DNA from: Methanoculleus methanifontis
GTDB taxonomy: Archaea; Halobacteriota; Methanomicrobia; Methanomicrobiales; Methanoculleaceae
Direction: 5' to 3'
Assembly: GCF_030464365.1 (NCBI RefSeq)
Contig: NZ_VCYI01000019.1
Span: 1-45,543 of the forward strand
Length of the DNA: 45,543 nt
Of this stretch, positions 34,085 through 42,850 are shown piece after piece (positions within the stretch are counted from its first letter, which is position 1; every line of letters begins with the position of its first letter). Below the pieces are notes generated by a model. It worked only from the letters and a program-made list of their open reading frames with translations, was not told the DNA's origin and did no database searches. Position numbers and translations under genes: made by a program.

Positions 34085-35401
34085 TCAGCCGGCGCCGAGC
34101 AGCCACTTCCAGAGCGGGATATACCGGACGGCTCCCTCTCTCTTCTCCGTATCTTTCGTGAGAAGGATGCACTCCCGCACCCCGGAGCCGTGGAGGTCTG
34201 CAAATTCAAGCAGCGCTTTCTCCTCCCGGGTGGAGAGAGCATCCGTATACGAGACGTTGATGGCCGAGAGCGACCGGTCGGGGTTTTTAACCACGAAATC
34301 AACCTCGCCCTGCTTCTTCCAGTAGTAGACCTCACGAACCTGCTTCTTGAGCTCGATGAAGACGAGGTTCTCCGCAAGTCTTCCCTCGTCCTCCGAGAAC
34401 CGGAACGATACGGCATTCCGGAGACCGTTGTCGATGCAGTAGATCTTTTTATTGTTCCGGCTCTGTGTTTTCAGCGAGTAACTGAAGTACTGGACTTCAA
34501 AGAGGATCTTCGCCCTCTGTGCGTAGTAGAGGTACTCCTTGATCGTCTCGAAGTCGATGCCGAGCACCTCCCGGAGGTTCCGGTAGGAGTAGGGTGAGGT
34601 TACGTTCGTCATGCAGTATACGAGCAGATCAGCGAGCGCCTTCTGGTTCCGCACCTCGTTGACCCGCACGATGTCGCGATAGACGATGCTGTCGTAGTAT
34701 GCCTTCAGTTGGTCCCGCCGGATCGTCTCGTCATCCGAAAGGACGACCTGCGGAAAACCCCCTTCCCTGAGATACTCGCCGAGCAGGTGCAGGAGCCGGT
34801 ACCTCGCCGCCGCGAGCGTGACAGGGTCGTGCGGCAGGTCCTCGCCCGAGAAGACCACGTACTCCGCGAAGTCGAGCGGGTAGATGTGAACCGGAAGATA
34901 CCGCCCGGCGATGAGCATCGAGAGGTTTGAGTCGAGGAGGTATGACGTCGAGCCGGATATGATGAGGCTGAACTGCTTCCGGTCGTAAAGCGACTTTACC
35001 CACCGCTCCCAGCCCTCGACGGTCTGGATCTCGTCAAGGATGAGGTAGGCCTTATCACCACCGTATACGTCCCTGCGGTAGGTCTCAAGCAGCGTCTCAA
35101 GCGGATTCTCGAGCCGGGCAATCTCCGGCTCATCGCAGTTCACGAAGAGTATCGACCGCGGATCGACCCCGCGGTTGCGGATAAGATCGTCGATGACCTG
35201 GAAGAGGAGCGTCGTCTTGCCTGAACGCCGCACCCCCGTAAGGACAACGATCTCTCCGGTTCCAAGATACTTCTGTATCTTCGTGAAGTACTTCTCCCGC
35301 AGTATACCCGCATCGAAGGGTCTGCCGCTCCACCAGGGATTGAGGGCGGTGAGGAGGGCGAGGGGCGAGGGCATATGGTTTGTTGGAATATAATCCAGCA
35401 T
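34085..35401 (-). CDS. AAA ATPase with DUF4143 tail
   Basis: A 438-aa protein of the archaeal/bacterial ATPase + DUF4143 family. Walker [10 protein letters not shown] is at 56-64, Walker B LILDEIQ at 121-126, and the C-terminal part ([36 protein letters not shown]) is a nuclease-like DUF4143 domain with a D..E.D.V.K pattern. Such genes are often mobile and variably present. Start ATG 35401 (the frame is open to 35512, but the TATA favours 35401). Its end abuts the truncated symporter. Confidence 0.85.
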   Translation of the reverse strand: MLDYIPTNHMPSPLALLTALNPWWSGRPFDAGILREKYFTKIQKYLGTGEIVVLTGVRRSGKTTLLFQVIDDLIRNRGVDPRSILFVNCDEPEIARLENPLETLLETYRRDVYGGDKAYLILDEIQTVEGWERWVKSLYDRKQFSLIISGSTSYLLDSNLSMLIAGRYLPVHIYPLDFAEYVVFSGEDLPHDPVTLAAARYRLLHLLGEYLREGGFPQVVLSDDETIRRDQLKAYYDSIVYRDIVRVNEVRNQKALADLLVYCMTNVTSPYSYRNLREVLGIDFETIKEYLYYAQRAKILFEVQYFSYSLKTQSRNNKKIYCIDNGLRNAVSFRFSEDEGRLAENLVFIELKKQVREVYYWKKQGEVDFVVKNPDRSLSAINVSYTDALSTREEKALLEFADLHGSGVRECILLTKDTEKREGAVRYIPLWKWLLGAG

Positions 35402-35411
35402 AAATGTTTGT

Positions 35412-35437
35412 TTTTGTTGGGTTATAATCAAACAAAA
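35412..35437. promoter_or_regulatory. Inverted repeat flanking the DUF4143 ATPase TATA box
   Basis: TTTTGTT (35412-35418) and AACAAAA (35431-35437) are perfect arms around GGGTTATAATCA, whose minus-strand GATTATAACC is the TATA box for the gene starting at 35401. Possible autoregulation. Confidence 0.4.
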
Positions 35438-35524
35438 TGCGATCCCGGGGGTTCTCTCTCGAAGGCATGCCGGGACACTGTGTCGACCCTGCCCGCCCCC
35501 AAACGCCCTCACGTCAACTGGAAC

Positions 35525-37111
35525 CTAGAGGCCCGGAGCCAGCTCCTCCGATCCCGTGATCGCCCGTACAATCCCGGCAACGACCGCCCGCTCTTCCGGC
35601 TGCAACTTTGAGTAATACAACCGCGTGTCGTTCGCCTCGACGATTGCCACGGCATCCGCGACCGGTTTTAGGAACCGCTCGAACCCGGCGCCCCCGGACG
35701 CGACGATCCCGCGAACGGCGCTTTTGATCACGAGGGCCCGCCCTTCCCCGATGATCCCTTTCAGGAAACCCGCCGTGATCCGCCGCACCGTGCCCGGGTC
35801 AAGGTCTTCCGCGTGCCCGTATGCCTCATCTATCAGGGAGAGGCCGTTCGCCTCGTTTCCGTTCAGGAGTTCCTCCCGTGCGCGATCGAGCGATAATTGA
35901 GCTCTCTGCACCTGATCGCCTTCCAGCGCTCCCGTCCCGGCGGCATACGGACCCTCCCGGGGTTCGCGTTCCCGTTCGTGCCAGGCCTCCAGAAACTCGA
36001 TGAGAGCACTCACGCGGTCCCGGCCGGCCGGTCTTCGCATCGCCCGCCAGAGCCAGAAGAGGCGATCCCGGACCTCATACGACGTCCGCTTCCTCATCGG
36101 GCGGGAGACGACGTAGCCGTCCGCCTCCAGCCTCCGGAGCTGCGCGGTCACTGTCGCCGGGTTCAGCCGGGCACGCTCTGCGATATCCTTCGGCGTAAGG
36201 GGGGTACCCGCGCTGAGGACGGTATCGAAGATGAGCCTCCGCTGCCCGGGAAGTCTCCCGAACACCTCCCGGTAGTAGGGCGTCTGCTCGTCCGTCATCC
36301 TGAAGAAGACCGCCGCCATATCCCTGGTTCCGGCTCTCGAGACGGCCTCATACGCCTGGACGGCCAGCCGCGGGCTGCCGCCGGCGAAGTGCAGCAGCCC
36401 CTCGATGCCGGGCTCGTAATCGGAGAAGTTCTCGATGAACGCGGTGTTGCCGTCCAGCCGTGCGACCCTCTTCATGAGTTCCTTCGCTTCGGCAATTTCG
36501 AGTCCCCGGAGGTGAAAGACCCGGAAGAAGTTGTAGAACGGCTCGTCGTGATCCGCAATCCCGGGGAAGAGCGACGGTGCCGACGCGACCATCGAGAAGA
36601 GATCCGTCCGCTGGAATACCGACCGCAGCGCCCGGATCTCGCTCCTGTCCATCTGGTTGAAGAGTTCGTGTATGTTATCGGCGAACACCGCGATCTGTCT
36701 TCCAGCGGCCGCTTCAGCGAGGGTATCGACCGCGGCGTCCCGGACCAGGGGGTCGTCGTCGAGCGCGGTGATCGTTGAAGTCTCGATCCCCATCTCCTCG
36801 AGCACCCGGAGGAAGAAGTCGGACGCCCTGAATATCGAGTACTCCTCCTCCGCGAGCTTCACGGGGATGATTCGCCCGGGGAGCTCGTCGCGGACCCGGT
36901 GGTAGAGCAGGCTCAGCAGGTGGGATTTGCCGGCGCCGCGGGAGCCGACCAGGAGGAAGAACCGCGGCGTTCCGCTCCGGGACGCCCGGTCCAGTTCTGC
37001 CAGGGTGTCATCCAGGAGGTCTTCCCGGCCGACGAGGAGGTACTGGAGCGTCTCTCTATCCAGCGCACCGGGAGAGTAGCGGCAGACGGCTGCGTTACCC
37101 GGTGCCGGCAT
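35525..37111 (-). CDS. P-loop ATPase with winged helix (STAND/AAA-like)
   Basis: A 528-aa protein. Walker A GSRGAGKSH is at 56-64 and a Walker-B-like VFADNIHELF at about 141-150. The lid helices contain the FRVFHLRGLEIAEAKELMKR segment. A winged helix near residues 300-350 (LTPKDIAERARLNPATVTAQ) suggests DNA binding or switching. The C-terminal 150 residues are helical. It overlaps the upstream ATPase gene by 17 bases, so they are translationally coupled. Function unknown; resembles archaeal STAND-type signalling ATPases. Confidence 0.78.
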   Translation of the reverse strand: MPAPGNAAVCRYSPGALDRETLQYLLVGREDLLDDTLAELDRASRSGTPRFFLLVGSRGAGKSHLLSLLYHRVRDELPGRIIPVKLAEEEYSIFRASDFFLRVLEEMGIETSTITALDDDPLVRDAAVDTLAEAAAGRQIAVFADNIHELFNQMDRSEIRALRSVFQRTDLFSMVASAPSLFPGIADHDEPFYNFFRVFHLRGLEIAEAKELMKRVARLDGNTAFIENFSDYEPGIEGLLHFAGGSPRLAVQAYEAVSRAGTRDMAAVFFRMTDEQTPYYREVFGRLPGQRRLIFDTVLSAGTPLTPKDIAERARLNPATVTAQLRRLEADGYVVSRPMRKRTSYEVRDRLFWLWRAMRRPAGRDRVSALIEFLEAWHEREREPREGPYAAGTGALEGDQVQRAQLSLDRAREELLNGNEANGLSLIDEAYGHAEDLDPGTVRRITAGFLKGIIGEGRALVIKSAVRGIVASGGAGFERFLKPVADAVAIVEANDTRLYYSKLQPEERAVVAGIVRAITGSEELAPGL

Positions 37112-38282
37112 GGTAGATCCTCCACCAGTCCCGGAGCATCTTCGAGTAGAACCGCAGCTCGCCGGGGGTATCCATGGTGACGTAAAAGTCGTGGTTCAAC
37201 TGTGCAAGCAGCGCCAAAAACGCATCTTCGCTCTCCGATGCGGTGCTCCGCCTGAAGATATCGTAAGCGATGGCCGCAGGCAGGGATTCTGCGGCGCTCA
37301 CCCTGCTCAAGATGGCGCGTGCGGCTTTTGCTTCCTGATCGGAGTAGGTGATCCGGAGACGGCGCGAGTAGTGCTCGAAGTAGTGGCGCCCCTCGCTGCC
37401 GAGGATTCGTTTGTTGTAGACCCGATCGACCAGCGCCGGGGAGGGAGCGCCGCCGGAGATCTCGATCTCCTCCTTCAGGCCGGAGAGGACGATCATGAGG
37501 AAGTAGGGGATGCAGGGGTCGCCCACGCAGTCGAGGACGGCCCGCCCGGTCTCCGGGGAATACTCCCACCCTTCATCCTGAACAACGCGTTCGACGACGG
37601 AGAGGGCGACGCTCTCTTCGAACCCGCCGATGCCGACCCTCCGGAAGTCGTTGATGACCGGGGTTCCGCCGACGCCGTAGACGACGTGGTCGATGCTGAC
37701 CGAGCCCCCGACGATGAACCTCACCCCTGCCGAAACCTGGCGCAGCCGCCGGAACCAGTGCAGGAACGTTCTCGCGTCGTCGGCCTCCATGTTCTGTATG
37801 GCAACCGGGAACTCGTCGAGGATGATGCAGACCGGGCCGTCGATCTCTGCAAAGATCGTATCCAGTTTCCTCGCCTTCTCGAGCCAGTCGTCCGAGAACT
37901 CCGCCCGGAGACGGCTGCGGAGTTTTGCCCTGAAGACCGGGGTCTCAATCTCGTCGATGTTCTCCTGCAGCCGGGCGAACGCCTTCTCGAGCGCCGAGAA
38001 GATCCGGGTCTTGTGGCTTGCTCCCCCGCACTCGACGAGCGCCGTAACGAGATCGGTGATGAACTCTCCCGGCGAGTTGACGCTCTCGACCTCGAGGAAG
38101 ACGCACGGCTTATGTCTGCTCGCGAGGTCTCTTTCGATCTTTCGCATGATTGAGGTCTTGCCGAACCGCCGGGGGGCGACGAGCATGACGTGGTCTTTCT
38201 CGATCGTGTCCAGGATGAACGCGGTTTCGCGCTCGCGGTCGATGAAGTCGTCTCCCGTTGCGGGACTCCCTACAGGCAACAT
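37095..38282 (-). CDS. Archaeal-type AAA ATPase, first gene of the two-ATPase operon
   Basis: A 395-aa protein of the archaeal ATPase family. FIDRERETAFILDTIEK leads to Walker A APRRFGKTS at 36-44 and Walker B CIILDEFP at about 152-159. A sensor-like FIVGGSVSID follows; the C-terminal half is helical. The start ATG is 12 bases downstream of the predicted transcription start, and three 10-base repeats cover the promoter. A possible NTPase-based defence or regulatory module, by context only. Confidence 0.8.
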   Translation of the reverse strand: MLPVGSPATGDDFIDRERETAFILDTIEKDHVMLVAPRRFGKTSIMRKIERDLASRHKPCVFLEVESVNSPGEFITDLVTALVECGGASHKTRIFSALEKAFARLQENIDEIETPVFRAKLRSRLRAEFSDDWLEKARKLDTIFAEIDGPVCIILDEFPVAIQNMEADDARTFLHWFRRLRQVSAGVRFIVGGSVSIDHVVYGVGGTPVINDFRRVGIGGFEESVALSVVERVVQDEGWEYSPETGRAVLDCVGDPCIPYFLMIVLSGLKEEIEISGGAPSPALVDRVYNKRILGSEGRHYFEHYSRRLRITYSDQEAKAARAILSRVSAAESLPAAIAYDIFRRSTASESEDAFLALLAQLNHDFYVTMDTPGELRFYSKMLRDWWRIYHAGTG

Positions 38283-38300
38283 GGTGCACCCAATGAGTGT

Positions 38301-38342
38301 GTTGTATAACAGATATGTTATATAACGATTTTGTTATGTTAC
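38301..38342. promoter_or_regulatory. Three regularly spaced 10-base repeats over the ATPase operon promoter
   Basis: GTTGTATAAC starts at 38301, GTTATATAAC at 38317 and GTTATGTTAC at 38333, an exact 16-base period. The middle repeat is a perfect palindrome and coincides with the TATA box, centred about 40 bases before the ATG at 38282. The layout suggests cooperative repressor binding along one helix face. Confidence 0.6.
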
Positions 38343-38454
38343 TGGGATCCGGGAGGGCAGCTCATGGCTATACCCGCGCGATCTCACCGCGTATGAATCA
38401 CTGCAAAAACGGTCCGAACTGACGCACTTTCGAATCTCAGTCAAAAAAAAGAGG

Positions 38455-38739
38455 TCAGAACCACCCGTACCGTTTGTGTGCCTGCCCGATTGACATCACG
38501 GCAAGAACATGAACTTCCAACTCCTGCTCATGGATGCGATAGAATGCCGTGAATGTCCGGCTGATATGGAGCAGGTAAGTATCTTCCCGCCCGTGCACGT
38601 GCAGGCGCTCCCTGTCGCTGCCGGGATACGGGTCGTCCTGGAGGGTTTTCAACTTCTCCATGACTATCCGCCGGCTCTTTTCGCTGAGGCTCCTGATGCT
38701 CTCAAGGGCCTTTTTGTTAATCAGTATCCGAAACGTCAA
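38455..38739 (-). CDS. RelE-family toxin
   Basis: A 94-aa protein with the RelE fold: RILINKKALESIRSLSEKSR, RLHVHGREDTYLLHISRTFT and YRIHEQELEVHVLAVMSIGQ. Basic residues of the RNase site are present. It overlaps the antitoxin gene by 23 bases, which is typical coupling. A toxin-antitoxin role is strongly implied by the pair. Confidence 0.85.
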   Translation of the reverse strand: MTFRILINKKALESIRSLSEKSRRIVMEKLKTLQDDPYPGSDRERLHVHGREDTYLLHISRTFTAFYRIHEQELEVHVLAVMSIGQAHKRYGWF

Positions 38740-38920
38740 ACTCCAGCTCCACGAAATCCCCTTCGGCTTCGATGCGGTCCATATCCTCGATGAACCGGCG
38801 CTTCTTCTCCTGCTCGACCATGTGCGAGAGGAGGTCGTCGAAGGTCTGGCCGGGGCGCTTCAGCTCGGAGATCTCCGCCCATATCCCTTCCGAGACGGGA
38901 ATCCTCTTGGTTGCAGCCAT
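38717..38920 (-). CDS. Antitoxin partner of the RelE toxin
   Basis: A 67-aa protein, MAATKRIPVSEGIWAEISEL then KRPGQTFDDLLSHMVEQEKK. It resembles small archaeal antitoxins (a ribbon-like start, then acidic EAEGDFVELEFDVSDTD). The ATG at 38920 is chosen; the upstream 14 codons in frame are A/T-rich operator sequence. Confidence 0.78.
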   Translation of the reverse strand: MAATKRIPVSEGIWAEISELKRPGQTFDDLLSHMVEQEKKRRFIEDMDRIEAEGDFVELEFDVSDTD

Positions 38921-38925
38921 GATAG

Positions 38926-38954
38926 CATTGTAAGTGATTATCATATTTACAATG
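38926..38954. promoter_or_regulatory. Inverted repeat upstream of the antitoxin
   Basis: CATTGTAA (38926-38933) and TTACAATG (38947-38954) are perfect 8-base arms with a 13-base A/T-rich spacer, located 6 bases before the start. A likely autoregulatory operator. Confidence 0.5.
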
Positions 38955-39018
38955 TTGTACACGGGGGAACCGGTAAAAAGTGAGGGAGTCCAGGGGCGGG
39001 CCGCCTCAGTGAAACAAC

Positions 39019-39411
<393 letters not shown>

Positions 39412-39465
39412 GGTCGCCCGTATTCGGAGGACCATATGTAGGTTTCGGCAACCGGTTTGTCCGAA

Positions 39466-40116
39466 TCATCCCCGGACTGAAGCGTGTTCCCGCAGGTATG
39501 CAGCAGCCAGGTCGTATGCCGAACACACCTTCTCCCGCTCAATCCCCGGCACGCCGCATGCCACGACGTGCACCGTCGTTGTGGCGAGGGTGATCTTTGT
39601 CGCATCCGAGTCGCGGTACGGGTAGACGGCGACGATCGCGTCTTCATCCGCCAGGATAACCTGGTTCGTATGGAGCGTGACGGGTGCGGCCATCCCGATG
39701 CCGAGGAACTCCTCACCCTCTTCTGCAAACCGCATCGTGAGCTCCCCGCCCAGGGTATCGGCGTCGAACGCCGCAATGGGGATTCCGGTGCGAATTGAGG
39801 CCAGATTATAGGCATCCACCGCGGTGTTGATCGCCGGGAGCATCTTGCCGGCCAGGATCCTTCGGACAAGCGCTTCCGAGGCGGGCCGCGTTTTGGTCGG
39901 ATCGACGCCCACCCTCCAGAAGAAGTCCCTGTACGCCCTGAACAGGGGTTCATCCTTGATCCTCTCCAGCGTATACCGTTCTCTTGCCAGACGGACGGTC
40001 TCGTCTTTCAGCGCCTCCAGGGCCGGGCTCTTCTCCTGAACCGACAGCGGCCCGACATCACCTTCTGCAACCGAGAGGCCGGGGAATGTGGCAAGAATCT
40101 CCTTATGCATCTCCAT
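39466..40116 (-). CDS. B3/4 (tRNA-binding-like) domain protein
   Basis: A 216-aa protein of the B3/4 superfamily (related to a domain of phenylalanyl-tRNA synthetase beta chain). The FRAYRDFFWRVGVDPTKTRP segment, then PASEALVRRILAG and NTAVDAYNLASIRTGIPIAA are diagnostic. The tail has an ADEDAIVAVYPYRDSDATKI strand. Role is unknown; it may edit or bind aminoacyl-tRNA. Start at 40116; the ATG six bases later is an alternative. Confidence 0.88.
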   Translation of the reverse strand: MEMHKEILATFPGLSVAEGDVGPLSVQEKSPALEALKDETVRLARERYTLERIKDEPLFRAYRDFFWRVGVDPTKTRPASEALVRRILAGKMLPAINTAVDAYNLASIRTGIPIAAFDADTLGGELTMRFAEEGEEFLGIGMAAPVTLHTNQVILADEDAIVAVYPYRDSDATKITLATTTVHVVACGVPGIEREKVCSAYDLAAAYLREHASVRG

Positions 40117-40597
40117 GGCTCGTACCGTTCCTGCTGAAACAAGGAAACATCTCCATACTGCCCGGGGGAACGAACCGTTCCGGCGATGGAGATGCTCGCG
40201 TCAACGTTTCTTTCTGTCCTCAACAGTATTGACCTTTTTTGAATCGGGGGAGATCGGACCTCCGATGCAGAACAGAAAAAGCCCTCGTTCACCGTGTGAA
40301 TCGGCGAAGGGGGGCCTGGCGACCGGCAGCAGGATCTTGACCTCGAAACCGAGGCCCGAAACCTTTGAACTCTCGAAACCTCTTAAAATTCCAGAGGATC
40401 TTCACCCCCGCCGACGACCCCTGTGCAACCATCCCGCAGATGGACTGTTACCGGTTCGACGTTGAGCCGTGAGGGGAGCATGCCGGGAGAGAAACGTTGT
40501 TGTCGGGATGGGGGATGCCTGCCAGCACAACCCTGCGACCGGCAACCCGGGGGAAAAGCGTTATCCTGATAGGCGGGTAACAGGAGTATGATACGAC
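40117..40597. other. 481-base region without a supported gene
   Basis: It has three copies of the 9-mer CATCTCCAT (40108-40116 overlapping the gene start, 40148-40156, and inverted at 40186-40194). Near 40396-40420 is a GGATCTTCACCCCCGCCGA block that nearly matches 41474 onward, the 3' end of a small gene, so it may be a fossil of the same gene. The right end has an imperfect inverted repeat (GTTATCC...GGGTAAC, about 40559-40580) before the MntA gene. Confidence 0.35.
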
Positions 40598-40900
40598 ATG
40601 CTTACGGCTGATGGCATCCTCGGTGCGCTGGCAGAACACCGCGAACGGATCAGGAGCCTGGGCGTCCGGCGGATCGGGGTCTTTGGATCCTTTGCCCGGG
40701 GCGAAGAGCGTGAAGAGAGCGATATCGATATCCTCATCGAGTTCAAGGAAGGAGGGCGCTCCTTTGACACGTACATGGATCTCAAATTCTTCCTCGAAGA
40801 CCTCTTTGGGAGGAGAGTCGACCTCGTCGACCGTGATGCCATAAAACCGGCTCTCGCACCGCACATCCTCCGGAGTGTTCGCTATGTCCCGGGAATATAA
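40598..40900 (+). CDS. mntA: MntA-type nucleotidyltransferase antitoxin
   Basis: A 100-aa minimal nucleotidyltransferase. The catalytic motif GSFARGE is at 30-36 and SDIDI at 41-45, giving the two metal-binding Asp residues. Such proteins AMPylate and inactivate the HepT toxin encoded next. The gene overlaps hepT by 17 bases. The start follows GGAG at a longish spacing. A possible inverted repeat in the promoter may be the operator. Confidence 0.9.
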   Translation: MLTADGILGALAEHRERIRSLGVRRIGVFGSFARGEEREESDIDILIEFKEGGRSFDTYMDLKFFLEDLFGRRVDLVDRDAIKPALAPHILRSVRYVPGI

Positions 40901-41228
40901 CCTTTATCTCCGTGATATCCTTGAGGCCATCGGGAGAATTGAGCGGTATACCCGGGGAATGGACTACGAGAAGTTCCTGGCAGACGACCTGGTGCAGGAC
41001 GGAGTTATCCGGAACCTCATGGTCATCGGTGAGGCCGTGAAACTCATCCCCGAATCGCTCAAATGCGAACATGCCGATATTTCCTGGAGAAAGATTGCAG
41101 GAATGCGCGACATCCTCATTCACGCATACTTTGGAATCCATAATGAGATCGTGTGGGACGTCGTCAAGAACAAGATCCCGGAACTACAGGTTGCAGTCAG
41201 ACAGATGCTTGACGACGAGGCCGCCTGA
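40884..41228 (+). CDS. hepT: HepT-type HEPN RNase toxin
   Basis: A 114-aa HEPN protein. The active-site motif RxxxxHxY is intact (RDILIHAYF, Arg75, His80, Tyr82), so it should be a functional RNase when not AMPylated. I chose the ATG at 40884, with GGAG eight bases upstream, over a GTG nine bases earlier. Translational overlap with mntA is typical of this type VII toxin-antitoxin module. Confidence 0.92.
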   Translation: MSREYNLYLRDILEAIGRIERYTRGMDYEKFLADDLVQDGVIRNLMVIGEAVKLIPESLKCEHADISWRKIAGMRDILIHAYFGIHNEIVWDVVKNKIPELQVAVRQMLDDEAA

Positions 41229-41271
41229 CCGCCTCCTGCCGTGGTTCGCCCGAAAACGGCTTGCTCCGCTG

Positions 41272-41425
41272 ACGTCGCCCGCCACGACCAGATCGTCACC
41301 CCATCGAGAAGATGCACAACCTGAACAGGCACCTCGCAGCGGCGAAGGCCCCGCACGAGAAGGAGATGATCGACACAACCGACCGGGAATCGACAGGCTG
41401 GTGTATGAGTTGTACGGGCTCACGG
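41272..41425 (+). pseudogene. C-terminal remnant of a type IIG-like restriction-modification enzyme
   Basis: In three successive frames the DNA reads DVARHDQIVT, then PIEKMHNLNRHLAAAKAPHE with KEMID..TDRE, then IDRLVYELYGLTE. This sequence of motifs is the well-known end of Eco57I/type IIG and related DNA methylase-nucleases. Two single missing bases separate the pieces and a few residues are lost inside. The N-terminal thousand residues are absent. It lies directly after hepT. Confidence 0.7.
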
Positions 41426-41485
41426 AACGGCCCCCACCGCCCGGAAGGATAAGCAAGTATCCCCCGGCCTGTTTATGGAGGATCT

Positions 41486-41722
41486 TCACCCCCCGCCGAG
41501 CACCTTCACCAGCACCGCCACCACCCCGCCGACAATCCCTCCTGCCCCGGCGCTGATCGTCGAGATCCGTTTTTCCTCTCCCACCTTCTCCGCTCGCCAT
41601 CCCTCCAGCGCCCGGAGCCGGGCCTCGAAGTCCTCGTCCTGCGCCTCCATTCGCTGCAGCGAGTCGCACCTAACGGTGCTCCCGCTCCGCTCCAGATGGA
41701 GCATCGCGTCCGGCATATCCAC
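41486..41722 (-). CDS. Small coiled-coil protein with C-terminal membrane helix
   Basis: A 78-aa protein (GTG start at 41722, or ATG 41716). The first 50 residues are charged and helical (RMEAQDEDFEARLRALEGWR), the last 20 hydrophobic (ISAGAGGIVGGVVAVLVKVL). This shape recalls phage hemolysin/holin-accessory proteins but no family is certain. Its 3' end is nearly duplicated at 40396. The gene itself is moderately supported. Confidence 0.5.
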   Translation of the reverse strand: MDMPDAMLHLERSGSTVRCDSLQRMEAQDEDFEARLRALEGWRAEKVGEEKRISTISAGAGGIVGGVVAVLVKVLGGG

Positions 41723-41949
41723 TTCACGTCCCGGTTCGTCTCGTAAGACCGGGCTCCCGGGTGATCTTTTCGTCGGTCATCCAGGCAACCCTCCCGCGGG
41801 ACCATAGGGGGTCGGGAACAAAAAGGCTGACCGTAATGGTTATATTCAAGAATCCGGGCTCGATCCGGGCTTCCCGATAAAGTCAGGCTGATACCCTCCC
41901 GGGTCTACCCTATAGTTGTCTGTCATATTCCCGGGAACATGCAGACCAC

Positions 41950-41970
41950 GGAAGACGCTTCGCGTCTTCC
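41950..41970 (+). promoter_or_regulatory. Strong hairpin in the leader of the 168-aa gene
   Basis: GGAAGACGC-TTC-GCGTCTTCC has perfect 9-base arms (or 8 with a CTTCG loop). It lies 45 bases before the ATG at 42016 and upstream of the GAGGAGTGA ribosome-binding site. A TATA-like GGTTATATTC near 41838 would put it in the leader RNA. Confidence 0.45.
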
Positions 41971-42015
41971 TAACAGGCACGACCCAGAGGGTTGTGCCGT
42001 GAGGAGTGAAAAACC

Positions 42016-42522
42016 ATGGCAGACTTCGTTCAGACTACCGTGAACAAAACGGCGGTCCGGGACCTCGCCGTCCCGATCGTCAGCGTAACGTCGTTTAACA
42101 ACCTCATCCAGTCCGTCATCGACGACAACCCGTTCGGGTGCGTCGGGTATACGGGTGCCGACGGCGAGGCCGTTGCTCCGGTCGTCCGCAACCGCGAGCA
42201 CTACACCGCGAAGGTGAACTTCATCAACGGTGAGGGGAAGCGCATCGGAACCGTCTCACTCCAGTCCCCGACGATCACGGCGTTCGAGGCGAACGCCGCC
42301 GCGGTGATGGAGGACGCAACCATCGCAGCCGCGATGGGCGGCGAGGCCGTCCGGAACAGCCCCGGCGAGACCTACTACGCGCAGCTCAAGTGCCACGACC
42401 CCTCGGGTGACGACTTCTACGTCACCTTCACCCGGAAGACCGTCCGGCTCTCGTCCTACCAGGACGACACCATCCGGAACGCGGTCGAGACCTGGGCCGA
42501 CACCGTTGGGACGCTGGAGTGA
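42016..42522 (+). CDS. Protein of unknown function, 168 aa
   Basis: A soluble, beta-rich protein: VRDLAVPIVSVTSFNNLIQS, then a strand-rich region and YVTFTRKTVRLSSYQDDTIR. No signal peptide or membrane segment. No family is recognised. The ribosome-binding site is strong (GAGGAGTGA six bases ahead). A hairpin lies in its leader. It sits among toxin-antitoxin genes and remnants, so it could belong to a mobile or viral element, but this is not shown. Confidence 0.75.
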   Translation: MADFVQTTVNKTAVRDLAVPIVSVTSFNNLIQSVIDDNPFGCVGYTGADGEAVAPVVRNREHYTAKVNFINGEGKRIGTVSLQSPTITAFEANAAAVMEDATIAAAMGGEAVRNSPGETYYAQLKCHDPSGDDFYVTFTRKTVRLSSYQDDTIRNAVETWADTVGTLE

Positions 42523-42652
42523 GGAGGGGGAAACCCCCTGCTCAATTTTCCCGGTACCGGAGCACAAAACACTACGGTAAACAACTCCTCATCAGACAGA
42601 GATATGTAGATTGAAACACTAGAGTATCAATATACCCAGAGGTGAGACCGCT

Positions 42653-42850
42653 ATGACCCGAGTAAAAGAGGAGATCATCAGTGAGTTGAATGACCTCCCA
42701 CCCCGGACGTACGGTGAGGTGCTCGACTTCATCCGGTTCCTCAAATCCCGGCGCCGGAAAGTCGCCCCCGACACCGCCCTCGCTAGTGAGCCCGCGCTCC
42801 GGAAAGACTGGCTCCGGCCCGAGGAGGAAGAGGCGTGGAGCAATTTGTGA
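42653..42850 (+). CDS. DUF2281/antitoxin-like protein
   Basis: A 65-aa protein, MTRVKEEIISELNDLPPRTY then GEVLDFIRFLKSRRRK. The PxxYxEVLDFIRFLKS core is common to antitoxins paired with MazF or PIN toxins. It overlaps the toxin gene by 16 bases. The acidic tail (PEEEEAW) fits toxin binding. Confidence 0.82.
   Translation: MTRVKEEIISELNDLPPRTYGEVLDFIRFLKSRRRKVAPDTALASEPALRKDWLRPEEEEAWSNL

Noticed and set aside
41486-42522. A complete provirus
   Set aside because: No integrase, terminase, capsid or portal protein is visible, so a viral label is not supported.
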